Below are positions 8,618 through 16,720 of a stretch of DNA of 64,000 bases, in pieces. The notes below the pieces were generated by a model. That model had not been told where the DNA came from, searched no databases, and saw only the letters and a program-made list of their open reading frames with translations. The stretch lies in assembly GCA_019637175.1 (NCBI GenBank), contig JAHBWD010000028.1:1-64000 (forward strand), given 5' to 3'. The position numbers and the translations under genes are program-made. Source of the DNA: Labilithrix sp. (GTDB lineage Bacteria; Myxococcota_A; Polyangia; Polyangiales; Polyangiaceae). Position 1 is the stretch's first letter. Each line of letters opens with the position of its first letter.

Positions 8618-9519
8618 CGCCCTCCCTCTCGAAGAAGCGTCCTGCTGCCGAGTCGCGGGGAAATCGCTGTTGACGAGGTCTTCGCACTCGGCGCGGTGAG
8701 CCAAAGAGCAAGGCCTCCGACCAGCGCGGCCGCGCCCACGATGAAGACCGCGGTCCCGACGTTACCCGTGCCGCGGGCGTCGTCGCGTATCGCGCCGCCG
8801 TCGGGATCGCAGAAGTTGCCGGTGCAATAGCCCGCGGAGTCGTCGTACCGCGATTTGGCCGCGAACCCGAGTGCGGTGCCGACGCCGAGACCCGCGAGGC
8901 CCACCCCCGCGATGACCAGTCCTACTACCCGCTGCGTGCCGCCCGTGCTCTGTTCGGCGTGCTCCGGCGGCGGTGGCTGTGGTGACGGCGCCGGCGCCGG
9001 CGTCGGAACGAGCGCCGGTGCGCTCCCGGGGTGGCTCGCTCCCTCGAGAACGATCGTCTCGTGGCGATTCTTCTCGCCTTCGCGAATGAGAATCTTCTTT
9101 TCGAGCCTGCCGCGGCCTTCGGCTTCGAACAGGAACGTGTGCTCGCCCGGATCGATCGAGATCGCGCTCCCTTCGAGCCGTTCTGTGAGCCTGGTCCCAT
9201 CCATCGATACGCGGACACCCGTGAGGTCCGTTCCGTCCTTGTCGCGTACCTCGAAGACCACGGTCGGGATGGCATCGTTGAGGCCATGGATCCGGCGCTC
9301 GCATTCGACCCGCACGTCGGCGGGGCAGCTCGTGGCCGCGCATACGAGGGCTTGCTCGCGCGCCGCGCGAAGCTTGCGTTGCCCTCTCAGCTGAAGGGTA
9401 CGTTCGCTCGCGCTCAGACACTCGGCCGTCGTCGGATCGTCGGCCCGCGCGGATACACTCACCGTACTCAGGGAGAGAATCAGCAGCCCGAGGAGCGACG
9501 ATCTGCTTCCTAAAAGCAT
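8614..9519 (-). CDS. PEGA-like domain exported membrane protein
   Basis: The 301-residue protein has a signal peptide (cleavage near ARADD), a helical cysteine-containing region (to residue 80) and a beta-rich domain at about 84-158 (VVFEVRDKDG...DPGEHTFLFEAEG) that resembles PEGA domains. A Pro/Ala-rich linker (165-195) and two hydrophobic segments (about 205-230 and 262-285) follow. It starts inside the end of the kinase gene (10-base overlap at 9510-9519) and its stop overlaps the RCC1 gene start by four bases. It may connect an envelope signal to the kinase or carry cell-surface partners; this is inferred from context only. Confidence 0.8.
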   Translation of the reverse strand: MLLGSRSSLLGLLILSLSTVSVSARADDPTTAECLSASERTLQLRGQRKLRAAREQALVCAATSCPADVRVECERRIHGLNDAIPTVVFEVRDKDGTDLTGVRVSMDGTRLTERLEGSAISIDPGEHTFLFEAEGRGRLEKKILIREGEKNRHETIVLEGASHPGSAPALVPTPAPAPSPQPPPPEHAEQSTGGTQRVVGLVIAGVGLAGLGVGTALGFAAKSRYDDSAGYCTGNFCDPDGGAIRDDARGTGNVGTAVFIVGAAALVGGLALWLTAPSAKTSSTAISPRLGSRTLLREGGR

Positions 9520-11090
9520 TCTGGCTTGAACCTCTTGTTCCCGTCCGCGTCCAACGTGTAGTTCGGAGTGCAACCGGGGCGCACCGTCGGAGCAACCGCC
9601 GACGGCGGTGGTGAAGCGTTCGGCTTGACGCTCGCTGGGCGGCCCGAAGTCTTCGCAGGAACCGCTGCGACCGACGCGTCGCGCACAGGGCCGTCGACAC
9701 TCGGCGAAGCGGCACTCGAGGTCGAGGCGATCGCGGACGAGGGCGCGGTCGCACCTGCGCTCGCGCTCGCGCTCGCACTCGCACTCGCACTCGCGAGAGG
9801 TGTCGGATCGCTCGCGATGGAGCTCGCAGCGCCGATCGCATGTTCAGCGGGGCGAGTGCTCGTGCCAAAGCGCGCAGCCATGATCCCGAAGGTCACGATG
9901 ACGGCGACGAGCGCTACCCCGCCCACGACGGGCCACGGCGATCGCATCGGAGGTCGTGCTTGGGGATCCGACGAGATCGGCTGGGCAGTGGTCGATCCGG
10001 CACGGCGCGAGACGTGCGGCGAGAGTCTGGTTTCCGATGCATCGAGCTCGGGACTCGAAGCGACCCGAGGCGGCTCGAGCGGCACCGTGCGTGCGGATCC
10101 AGTCAACGGTGCCGTGTGGCCCTCGGGAAGCGTCGACGCGGTCGCCTCGTCAGCGGTGCTTGCGGGCGACGACACGAGCCCCGCGGGGATCGGCTCGCGA
10201 TAGATCGCCTGGAATGCGGCAGCGAGCGCATCGCGCATCGCCGTGGCGCTGTCCCATCGGTTGCTCGTCTCGAATGCGAGCGCGCGGTCGACGACGGCCA
10301 CGACCTCGCGGGGCGCGCTCGGGGCGACGGCCGCCAGCGATCGCGCGGGGCGGGTCGCCGCAAAGATGACGAGCTCCTGGACGCTCCTCGCTTCATGCAC
10401 CTCGACGCCGGTGATCAGGGAAAACAGCGTGGCGCCCACCGCCCAGATGTCGGTTCGCGGGCCGACCTCGCTCGTCGCGCCGAGGGCTTGCTCCGGCGCC
10501 ATGAACGCGGGCGTACCGAGCGTCGCCCCCGCTTGGGTCGCCTTGCCGCTCGCGGAGTGTGCGTCGCGAACGCGTGCGATGCCGAAGTCGAGCACCTTCA
10601 GCCGGCGGTCGTTGGTCACGAATAGATTGGCAGGCTTGATGTCTCGGTGCACGACGCCGCCCGCGTGAGCTGCGGCCAAGACACTACACAGCTCGTGTCC
10701 GACGAGCAGGCTCAGTCTCACATCGAGGCGACCGCCCGCGTGCACGACCATGCTGTCGAGCGGCTCGCCCTCGAGCATCTCCATGACGAGGAACGCGGCA
10801 CCGTCCTCGGAAACGTCAGTGTCGAAAACATCGACGACGCCCCGATGTTTCACGAGGTTGGCCGCCCGCCCCTCGCGGAGGAACCGCGAATGGATCTCCG
10901 GGATGACGGAGAGCTCGTTGTGGAGCATCTTTACCGCGCAGGCGCGCTCGACTGTGGTGTTCACCGCAGCGTAAACGGCGGCCATGCCGCCCACCCCGAG
11001 GAGTCGCTCGAGCCGGTACTTGCCGCGCAGTGTCCGACCGACTCGCTCACGAGCACGCCGTTCGACGCTGTCCTCCCCGGTGTCGGCCAT
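9510..11090 (-). CDS. Pkn-type Ser/Thr protein kinase, membrane anchored
   Basis: The 526-residue protein has a complete eukaryotic-like kinase domain (about residues 23-295): glycine loop GVGGMAAVY, Lys54 in AVKML, catalytic loop HRDIKPANL (148-156), DFG (168-170) and APE in FMAPEQ. A disordered Pro/Ser linker, one membrane helix (about 387-407) and a periplasmic tail with a (Ser-Ala)n run follow. The tail ends in a short domain with two cysteines. ATG 11090 is preceded by GAGGA, which supports this start; the frame stays open another 140 bases upstream. It heads a coupled operon with PEGA-like and RCC1 proteins, likely partners or substrates. Confidence 0.92.
   Translation of the reverse strand: MADTGEDSVERRARERVGRTLRGKYRLERLLGVGGMAAVYAAVNTTVERACAVKMLHNELSVIPEIHSRFLREGRAANLVKHRGVVDVFDTDVSEDGAAFLVMEMLEGEPLDSMVVHAGGRLDVRLSLLVGHELCSVLAAAHAGGVVHRDIKPANLFVTNDRRLKVLDFGIARVRDAHSASGKATQAGATLGTPAFMAPEQALGATSEVGPRTDIWAVGATLFSLITGVEVHEARSVQELVIFAATRPARSLAAVAPSAPREVVAVVDRALAFETSNRWDSATAMRDALAAAFQAIYREPIPAGLVSSPASTADEATASTLPEGHTAPLTGSARTVPLEPPRVASSPELDASETRLSPHVSRRAGSTTAQPISSDPQARPPMRSPWPVVGGVALVAVIVTFGIMAARFGTSTRPAEHAIGAASSIASDPTPLASASASASASASAGATAPSSAIASTSSAASPSVDGPVRDASVAAVPAKTSGRPASVKPNASPPPSAVAPTVRPGCTPNYTLDADGNKRFKPECF
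9757..9792 (-). repeat. Hexanucleotide tandem repeat coding (Ser-Ala)n
   Basis: Six consecutive 6-bp units (three GCGCTC and three GCACTC on the plus strand) encode alternating Ser and Ala in the periplasmic linker of the kinase. Being in phase, copy-number changes would alter linker length without breaking the frame. Confidence 0.8.
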
Positions 11091-11413
11091 GCGTCCTCGC
11101 GGATCCTCGACACCCGATCTTCGCAGGAAGCGTCTGCCGGGTAAAGGGTGAGCCATCGCAGCCGGTTCGCAGGGACACGCGATTCGCACCAGCCCGACGA
11201 AACGCTCGCTCGCCGAGTCCGAGAAGCGCGACACGTCCTCCGCGAGCTGCGAGAAGTCGATGCACGGGTCCCCGCCGCCCGGCGCCAGAGCCCTTGCGCG
11301 CTCACGCGCGGATGCGCAGCTTGCCGCCGATGATTTCGCTCACGCGCCCCCACGGTTGGTGATCCCCGCTCGCGCGGGTCGATCGTCTCTCCATCCTCAG
11401 GGGTCGGTGAATC
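11091..11413. other. Intergenic region between divergent kinase and PcfJ-like genes
   Basis: No confident gene lies in these 323 bases. The kinase frame stays open through 11091-11270 on the minus strand with fairly protein-like composition (DPCIDFSQLAEDV), so an N-terminal extension of the kinase is possible. A minus-strand frame ending at 11302 closes with WGRVSEIIGGKLRIRA, which looks protein-like but has no good start. The divergent promoters must lie here, but I see no clear elements. Confidence 0.4.
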
Positions 11414-12607
11414 ATGGAATCGTCCTTCGGCGAAGTCGCGAAGCTGCGCCTCGACGCCGCCATTCGCTCCGCGCGCGCGTGCTTCGCGCGGCGCGGCGAC
11501 ATGCTCCGCTCTTACGACGAGCTGCTCCTCGCGGTGCGCACGCGCACGTCCATGTTGTCGCGACGCGCGCAGTCGACGCCGCGTTCGCTCGACGTCGCGC
11601 TCGCCGTCAATGGCGCGCTCGCGGCGTTCGCCCTCCACCACCGTGACTGGCATCGGCTCCCGGACACCTGGCGCCCGCTCGACGACGGCTGGCGCCGCGC
11701 GATCGCGTCGCTCGCGGAGCACCTGTTCGCGCTCTACCCGATGCCTCGCTTCATGACGTCGGCGTGGCTCGAGGGCGAGCTCGGCAAGGTCACCGCCGCA
11801 CAAGATTGGTACAAGCTCGTCGGCCGCGGCCGCAGCATCCGCGAAGCGGCGGTGCCGATGCCGATCACGCGCGCGATGGCGCATCGGCTCTCGAGCGTGC
11901 CCGTCCACCTCACGACGATCGCGGGGCTGCGCTGGGCGCAGGTCGCCTCGCGCGGCGGCGGCGACGATCTCGCGCGTGCCGTCGCAGAGACGCGGCTCGG
12001 AAGAACGCTGGAGCACGAGGACTTCTGGACGACCGTCATCGATCACTTCGTGCGTCACGCGGATCTGGATCTCGCTCACGTGGGCCCGATCGTCGACTTC
12101 GTTCACCACCAGAAGCTCGCTCGACGCGCCCCGCAGCCCGACTTCTCGATGAAAGGGCGAACCAACGCCTCGCTCTTGCGCCTCGTCGAAGCGTGGCATC
12201 GTGAGCTAGGACAGCACGGCGGTCCTTCGATCTCGTGGCGCCGATCGCGGATCGGCGAGCTCTACTGGCTCGAGAAGAGGGATCACGACGCGCGCGCGTG
12301 GACGATCTCGGAGATCGTCGCGAGCGAAGACCTCGTCGCCGAGGGTCGCGCGATGCGTCACTGCGTCGCGACCTACCTCGAGCCGTGCGTCCAGCGGCGA
12401 CGATCGATCTGGACGATGCGCGTCGAGACCGAGCGCGGCGTTCGTCGCGTCCTCACCATCGAGGTCGACCTCGGAGCTCGGCGCGTGCTCCAGGCGCGGC
12501 GCAAGTGCAACGCCCTCCCCGGGGAGACCGAGCGCGAAGTCCTCGCGCGATGGGCCGCGCGCGAAGGCCTCGCGCTCACGGAAGGTCTGCGAGCCAGCGC
12601 GAGGTGA
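11414..12607 (+). CDS. PcfJ-like domain protein
   Basis: A 397-residue soluble protein. Its last third carries the PcfJ-like signature: GRAMRHCVATYLEPC with the conserved HCV-x-x-Y, then a basic strand-rich segment (RRRSIWTMRV, RRVLTIEVDLGARRVLQARRKCNA). The N-terminal two thirds are helical and without recognisable motifs. PcfJ-like proteins occur on conjugative plasmids and phages and also singly on chromosomes; their biochemical role is unknown. There is no mobile-element context here, so a chromosomal house gene is as likely as a relic of transfer. ATG 11414 is the first start in the frame. Confidence 0.8.
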   Translation: MESSFGEVAKLRLDAAIRSARACFARRGDMLRSYDELLLAVRTRTSMLSRRAQSTPRSLDVALAVNGALAAFALHHRDWHRLPDTWRPLDDGWRRAIASLAEHLFALYPMPRFMTSAWLEGELGKVTAAQDWYKLVGRGRSIREAAVPMPITRAMAHRLSSVPVHLTTIAGLRWAQVASRGGGDDLARAVAETRLGRTLEHEDFWTTVIDHFVRHADLDLAHVGPIVDFVHHQKLARRAPQPDFSMKGRTNASLLRLVEAWHRELGQHGGPSISWRRSRIGELYWLEKRDHDARAWTISEIVASEDLVAEGRAMRHCVATYLEPCVQRRRSIWTMRVETERGVRRVLTIEVDLGARRVLQARRKCNALPGETEREVLARWAAREGLALTEGLRASAR

Positions 12608-12770
12608 GGTCGCGGTACTCCTTGCGAACGGTGTGGTTCCACGCCGCCGGCCACGACGCGTCGTGGTGCGTGTCTTCGCAAAAGACGACGGGCGACTTGC
12701 ACCCTCGGTACGCGCGACAGCCCATCTTCGCGTCGATCACGTCTTTGCCCGCGGAGCCGATCCGCCCCCG
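12576..12770 (-). pseudogene. Remnant of poly(3-hydroxybutyrate) depolymerase/esterase-like C-terminus
   Basis: The minus-strand frame ending with the stop at 12578-12576 reads as about 60 protein-like residues, including MGCRAYRGCKSPVVFCED, then HHDASWPAAWNHT and a final helix ending SRWLADLP. This resembles the C-terminal end of secreted PHB-depolymerase/feruloyl-esterase-like proteins (Cys pair, conserved His before WP). Upstream of about 12770 the frame loses this character and has no plausible start or catalytic domain. The remnant overlaps the end of the PcfJ-like gene. It is most simply a decayed gene fragment; a coincidental antisense reading is possible. Confidence 0.4.
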
Positions 12771-12870
12771 GCGATTCCGTGGAGGAAACGACGCGCGACC
12801 AACGTTTCGATCCTATACGCTCGGCGGCCGTGAGCGCTCGCGTCGACGTGGGCTCGAATCGAGGAACCCG

Positions 12871-13743
12871 ATGACCCTCTCCGCCGACGCGGCGATCGCC
12901 GAGACGCGCGCGCTCGCGCGCGAGCTCGGCGTCGAAGGCGAGCCCGCGATCCTCGCCGACCGGAGCAACCTCGTGCTCCGCCTCGATCCGCTGCCGGTCG
13001 TCGCGCGCGTCGCGATGGCGACGTCGCTCGTTCGCGTCGGCATGGAGTGGCTGCGGCGCGAGGTCGAGCTCACGCGCTGGCTCGACGCGCGCGGCGCGCT
13101 CGTCACGCGACCTTCGTCGCGGTTCGATCCCGGTCCTCACGAGCGCGGCGGCCTCGTCATCTCGTTCTGGGAGCTCGAGGCGATCGACGGCGAGCGCGCC
13201 GATCCGCGCGCCGCCGGCGAGGGCCTCGCGCGCGCGCATCGCCTGCTCGCGGGCTATCCCGTCGAGAGCCTCCCCACGTGGGGCGGCTTCGAAGAAGCGC
13301 GCGTCGTCGTCGCGCGCGCGAAGACGAGCCCGCTGTTCGACGCCGCGGAGCGCCTCCGCCTCGAGCGCGCGTGGGATCGCGCCGAGGAGATCGTCGCGTC
13401 GGCGCGCTCGCGCACGCGATCGTTCCAGGCCATCCACGGCGACGCGCACATCGGCAACGTTCTCGCCACCTCGCGCGGCGCCGTCTGGACCGACTGGGAA
13501 GACGCGTTCGTCGGCCCCATCGAGTTCGACGTCGCCTGCCTTCGATCGAAGGCCGACCTGTTCGGCGAAGAGATCGAGCCCATCGACGCGATGACGCGCG
13601 CGTACGGCGACCACGATCGCGATCTCGCGCGCGACCTCGCGCTCGTTCGCAACGTGCAGGTCATCCCCTGGCTCGCGGTCTTCGCCGAGCGCCACCGCGA
13701 TCTCGTGCCGCGCATGAAGGCGCGCCTCGAGCGCCTTCCCTGA
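12871..13743 (+). CDS. Aminoglycoside phosphotransferase (APH)-family protein
   Basis: The 290-residue protein belongs to the APH/choline kinase fold. Visible motifs are the catalytic loop HGDAHIGNVL and the metal-binding segment WTDWEDAFVGPIEFDVAC. The N-lobe glycine loop is weak (DRSNLVLRLDPLPVVARV), but the V-A-R after it fits the ATP-anchoring strand. Family members phosphorylate small hydroxylated molecules, including antibiotics, homoserine, choline and sugars. Nothing here points to drug resistance specifically. ATG 12871 is chosen because the protein-like composition starts there. It stands alone in the locus. Confidence 0.85.
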   Translation: MTLSADAAIAETRALARELGVEGEPAILADRSNLVLRLDPLPVVARVAMATSLVRVGMEWLRREVELTRWLDARGALVTRPSSRFDPGPHERGGLVISFWELEAIDGERADPRAAGEGLARAHRLLAGYPVESLPTWGGFEEARVVVARAKTSPLFDAAERLRLERAWDRAEEIVASARSRTRSFQAIHGDAHIGNVLATSRGAVWTDWEDAFVGPIEFDVACLRSKADLFGEEIEPIDAMTRAYGDHDRDLARDLALVRNVQVIPWLAVFAERHRDLVPRMKARLERLP

Positions 13744-13793
13744 GCGCGTGGCGAGGGAAGGATAGGCCCCGCGAGGCCGTAGAAGAGCCTCGC

Positions 13794-14060
13794 ATGCGCC
13801 TGCTCTGCCTCCTCTTGCTCGGTGCCGTCGCCGGATGCGCCGCCGATCCGCCCGCCGCCGAAGGCGACGCGACCGAGGTCTCCGGGAATCAGCCGGTCTG
13901 CCTCGAAGCCCGCGCGCGCGTGGCGGCCCACTGCAAAGACGCGGAGCTGCCGTCGTTCGAGGACGACTGCGCCGAGGTCGATCGATGCCGGGCCGGGTGC
14001 ATCTACGATCATCCGTGCAGCGCCACGAAGCAAGCCGAGTGCATCGCGGCGAAATGCTGA
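13794..14060 (+). CDS. Small cysteine-rich lipoprotein
   Basis: An 88-residue protein with a clear lipoprotein signal (LLCLLLLGAVAGC, Cys15). The mature part of about 70 residues has eight cysteines, including CRAGC and CSATKQAEC, so it is probably a disulfide-stabilised secreted module. No family is recognised. It lies 50 bp after the APH-like gene and may be co-transcribed, although a functional link is not apparent. Confidence 0.75.
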   Translation: MRLLCLLLLGAVAGCAADPPAAEGDATEVSGNQPVCLEARARVAAHCKDAELPSFEDDCAEVDRCRAGCIYDHPCSATKQAECIAAKC

Positions 14061-14115
14061 TCTCGACCTGACGCGCCGGCGCTTTCCGGTTGCGCGGCCG
14101 TCGTTCGTCCGCTAT

Positions 14116-14147
14116 TGAACCAACAGGTTAATTAACTGAACGGTTCA
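14116..14147. promoter_or_regulatory. Candidate ArsR operator (symmetrical palindrome)
   Basis: The 32 bases before the ArsR gene are arranged symmetrically: TGAACC, five bases, GTTAATTAAC (itself a palindrome), five bases, GGTTCA. It ends five bases before ATG 14153, and it is AT-rich in a GC-rich region. This fits an autoregulatory operator for the HTH regulator just downstream. ArsR dimers bind such inverted repeats; binding here is inferred. Confidence 0.6.
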
Positions 14148-14152
14148 GCGAT

Positions 14153-14509
14153 ATGACCGACACCCTGAGCGCCACGTTCGCAGCCCTCGCCGATCCCACG
14201 CGACGCGCCATCCTCGGCCGCCTCATGGCCGGCGAACGCTCCGTGAGCGAGCTCGCCGAGCCGTTCGACATGAGCATGCCCGCCGTCTCGAAGCACCTGC
14301 GCGTGCTCGAGCGCGCCGGCCTCGTCACGCGGCGCGCCGAGGCGCAGTGGCGCTGGTGCCGCATCGAAGCGGGCCCGCTCGAGGAGGTCGCCGACTTCGC
14401 GAACCGCTACCGCCACATCTGGGAAGAGCGGCTCGACCGCCTCGACACGTACCTCGAAGAACTGCAGAAGAAGGAGAAGAGCCATGGTCGCAAGCAACGC
14501 CGCAAATAG
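14153..14509 (+). CDS. ArsR-family HTH transcriptional regulator
   Basis: A 118-residue winged-helix repressor of the ArsR type: FAALADPTRRAILGRL, then recognition helix region SMPAVSKHLRVLERAGLV and wing residues RRAEAQWRWCRIEAG. It lacks the CxC metal site of ArsR/SmtB sensors, so it belongs to the non-metal subgroup usually coupled to an AHSA1/SRPBCC protein. It overlaps the following AHSA1 gene by 26 bases and sits behind a symmetrical operator, so it probably represses its own operon. The ligand is unknown. The basic C-terminal tail (SHGRKQRRK) lies within the overlap. Confidence 0.92.
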   Translation: MTDTLSATFAALADPTRRAILGRLMAGERSVSELAEPFDMSMPAVSKHLRVLERAGLVTRRAEAQWRWCRIEAGPLEEVADFANRYRHIWEERLDRLDTYLEELQKKEKSHGRKQRRK

Positions 14510-14984
14510 CGGGAGCTTCGAATGCTCGACGCCGAGCGACGACGAGATCCGCATGACGCGCCTCTTCAACGCGCCGAGGCGCCTCGTCTTCGAGGCGATG
14601 AGCAAGCCGGAGCACGTCAAGCAGTGGTGGGGCCGCCTCGGCGAGGGCTACTCCGTGCCGGTCTGCGAGATCGACTTCCGCGTCGGCGGCAAGTGGCGCT
14701 TCGTCAACCGCCACCCCGGAGGCGAGGCCGCGTTCCACGGCGAGTACCAGGAGATCGTCCCGCCCGAGCGCGTCGTCTTCACCGAGATCTTCGAAGAGTT
14801 CCCCGACACCGTCTCGGTCGTCACGTCGGTGCTCGTCGAAGAGGGGCCGAAGAAGACGCGCTTGATCGCGACCGTGCGCTACCCGTCGAAGGACGTGCGT
14901 GACATGGTCCTCGGGAGCGGCATGTCGCACGGCGCGGGCATCAGCTACGACCGCCTCGAGGATCTCCTCGCGACGCTCGAGTGA
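14484..14984 (+). CDS. AHSA1/SRPBCC-domain protein
   Basis: A 166-residue SRPBCC (START-like) protein of the AHSA1 subfamily, with the typical opening RLFNAPRRLVFEAMSKPEHVKQWWG, here represented by RLFNAPR and KQWWG, the strand CEIDFRVGGKWRF, and EYQEIVPPERVVFTE. The fold makes a hydrophobic ligand cavity. Genes fused or coupled to an ArsR regulator like this often respond to toxic hydrophobic compounds. Translation is coupled to arsR by a 26-base overlap. A GGAG-like site (AAGAAGGAGAAG) precedes the ATG at 14484. The substrate is unknown. Confidence 0.92.
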   Translation: MVASNAANSGSFECSTPSDDEIRMTRLFNAPRRLVFEAMSKPEHVKQWWGRLGEGYSVPVCEIDFRVGGKWRFVNRHPGGEAAFHGEYQEIVPPERVVFTEIFEEFPDTVSVVTSVLVEEGPKKTRLIATVRYPSKDVRDMVLGSGMSHGAGISYDRLEDLLATLE

Positions 14985-14991
14985 CGCCCCC

Positions 14992-15903
14992 TCAGGAGAG
15001 CGTGCTCGTCACGGTCTCGCGGACGTCGACCTTCGGCGCCCAGTCGAGCTCCGCCCGCGCGCGCGCGTCGCTGATCACGCAGGCGTACTTGAAGAAGTTC
15101 ACGAGGTACTCCGGGAACGGAGAGAACGCCTTCACGTACGCCTTCGCCACCGAAGAAGGGAGCGGCAGCGCGCGCGCGCCGGCGATCTCGAGCGCCGTAC
15201 GCCACGGGATCACCGCGCCGCCGGCGATGTTGTAGACGCCGGCGGCCGAGCCGAACCGCGCGGCGATGACGGCGTCGGCGAGATCGTCTTCGTGGACGAA
15301 CTGCGTCATCGGGTTGTAGCCGATGAGCGTCGGGATCCGCTTTCGGCGGAGGAACTTGCACATCGTGTTGTCGATGTGCGGCCCGACGACGTTGGTCGCG
15401 CGCAGCACCACCGTGCGCACCGCGCGGTGCTGGTAGATCCACGTCGTCGCCATGTTGTCGAGCTGGATGGCGTCGGCGATCTGAGGAAACTCCGTGCCCG
15501 CGCGGAGGGGATCGTCTTCGGAGATCGGGACGTGGTTGCGCGGGTGCGCGCCGTAGATGTGGAACGTCGAGAGCACGACGAGCGACTCGACCTCGTGCTG
15601 GAGGCAGAGGCTCATCAGCTTCTGCGAGCCGATCACGTTGAGCTCGAAGCGCTTGTCGATGCTCTCCGAGAGGTTGCCCACGCGGCCGAGGTGCAGCAGC
15701 GCGCGGACGTCGTGGCGGCGGAAGACGTCTTCGATCGCCGTCTTGTTGTAGCTCGCGCGGTACACGCTCACGCCGGGGATGCGCTGCTCGATGCCGTCGA
15801 CGTGCCGGTAGTCGACGCCGACGACGTGCTCGCCGCCGGCGTTGAGCTTCTCCGCGACGCGCTGCGCGAGACCGCCGGCGATGCCTGTGATGAGCGTCGC
15901 CAT
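14992..15903 (-). CDS. NAD-dependent epimerase/dehydratase-like SDR protein
   Basis: A 303-residue extended-SDR protein. The nucleotide-binding motif is GIAGGLAQRV at the N-terminus, followed by VVGVDYR and ALLHLG-x-VG, all typical. The usual catalytic YxxxK is not seen: the expected place reads ADAIQLDNMATTW, so catalysis may be absent or altered. It starts one base after the stop of the acyltransferase gene (15905), so the two form a tight operon. A role in modifying a lipid or sugar-lipid made with that acyltransferase is inferred. The C-terminal half keeps FVHEDDLADAV, typical of the family. Confidence 0.88.
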   Translation of the reverse strand: MATLITGIAGGLAQRVAEKLNAGGEHVVGVDYRHVDGIEQRIPGVSVYRASYNKTAIEDVFRRHDVRALLHLGRVGNLSESIDKRFELNVIGSQKLMSLCLQHEVESLVVLSTFHIYGAHPRNHVPISEDDPLRAGTEFPQIADAIQLDNMATTWIYQHRAVRTVVLRATNVVGPHIDNTMCKFLRRKRIPTLIGYNPMTQFVHEDDLADAVIAARFGSAAGVYNIAGGAVIPWRTALEIAGARALPLPSSVAKAYVKAFSPFPEYLVNFFKYACVISDARARAELDWAPKVDVRETVTSTLS

Positions 15904-15904
15904 G

Positions 15905-16693
15905 TCAGAAGATCGACCTCCGCGCGTCGAGGCCGCGCTCGATGAGCTTCTCGATCGCGCGGGTGACGTCCCTCACCTTCCGGTCGATCGTCGCGTCTTC
16001 GTCGTCGAAGGGGCCCTCGAACGTGAGCGGCTCGCCGAAGTGGACGTGGAACTTCACCGGCAAGGGAAACGGGATCGGCGTGATCGGCAGGTAGGGCATC
16101 CCGAGCACGCGCGCCATGCTCTTCCAGTTGTACACGCTGATGATCGACTCCTCGCCGCCGATGACCGCGCAGGGAACGATCGGCGTGTTCGTCTGGAGCG
16201 CGAGGCGCATGAAGCCGCGCCCGAAGTTCTGGAGCTTGTAGCGGTGCTGCCACGTCTTGCCGCTCCCCTTCACCCCTTCGGGGAAGACGACGATGACCTG
16301 ATCGTCGAGGAGGAGGTTCTTGCAGTTGACCGGATCGCCGAGCACGGCGCCGCAGCGCACGAACAGCTCGTTGATGAACGGGAGCTTCGGGAACCACCGC
16401 TCGACCATCGCGCGCACGAGGCGCGGCGGCTTCCCGTGGAGAAGGCACGCCATCGCGATGATCATCCCGTCGACCGGGAGCTGCCCCGAGTGGTTCGGGA
16501 CGATGAGCATGCGGCCCTCGGGCAGGTGCTCGAGCCCGGTGACCTCGGGGCGAAAGTACGGCGTGAGGATCTTCTTGCCGACCGAGTACCAGAGCTTCGA
16601 GCGCTCGCGGTGGAAGCCCCAGGCGTCGTACCCGAGCTCGTTCACCTTGTTGGGGAGCGAGTCGATCGCGCGCGCGACCTCGGGATCGATCAT
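15905..16693 (-). CDS. PlsC-like lysophospholipid acyltransferase
   Basis: The 262-residue protein has the acyltransferase signature: NHSGQLPVD (the catalytic His followed by Asp in the longer spacing seen in some bacterial and plant-type members), a hydrophobic stretch, then VVFPEGVKGSGK. It lacks a clear membrane helix and is probably peripheral. It would transfer an acyl chain to a lysolipid or related alcohol on the inner membrane. The start is ATG 16693, with TACTTT seven bases upstream. The SDR gene follows by one base. The substrate is not deducible. Confidence 0.9.
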   Translation of the reverse strand: MIDPEVARAIDSLPNKVNELGYDAWGFHRERSKLWYSVGKKILTPYFRPEVTGLEHLPEGRMLIVPNHSGQLPVDGMIIAMACLLHGKPPRLVRAMVERWFPKLPFINELFVRCGAVLGDPVNCKNLLLDDQVIVVFPEGVKGSGKTWQHRYKLQNFGRGFMRLALQTNTPIVPCAVIGGEESIISVYNWKSMARVLGMPYLPITPIPFPLPVKFHVHFGEPLTFEGPFDDEDATIDRKVRDVTRAIEKLIERGLDARRSIF

Positions 16694-16720
16694 GAGCCCG
16701 AAAGTATCACGGTCGCTCTT

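Noticed and set aside
11302..11502. 66-residue minus-strand frame ending WGRVSEIIGGKLRIRA
   Set aside because: The end looks protein-like but the first half is the complement of the PcfJ-like gene start, and there is no plausible start signal.
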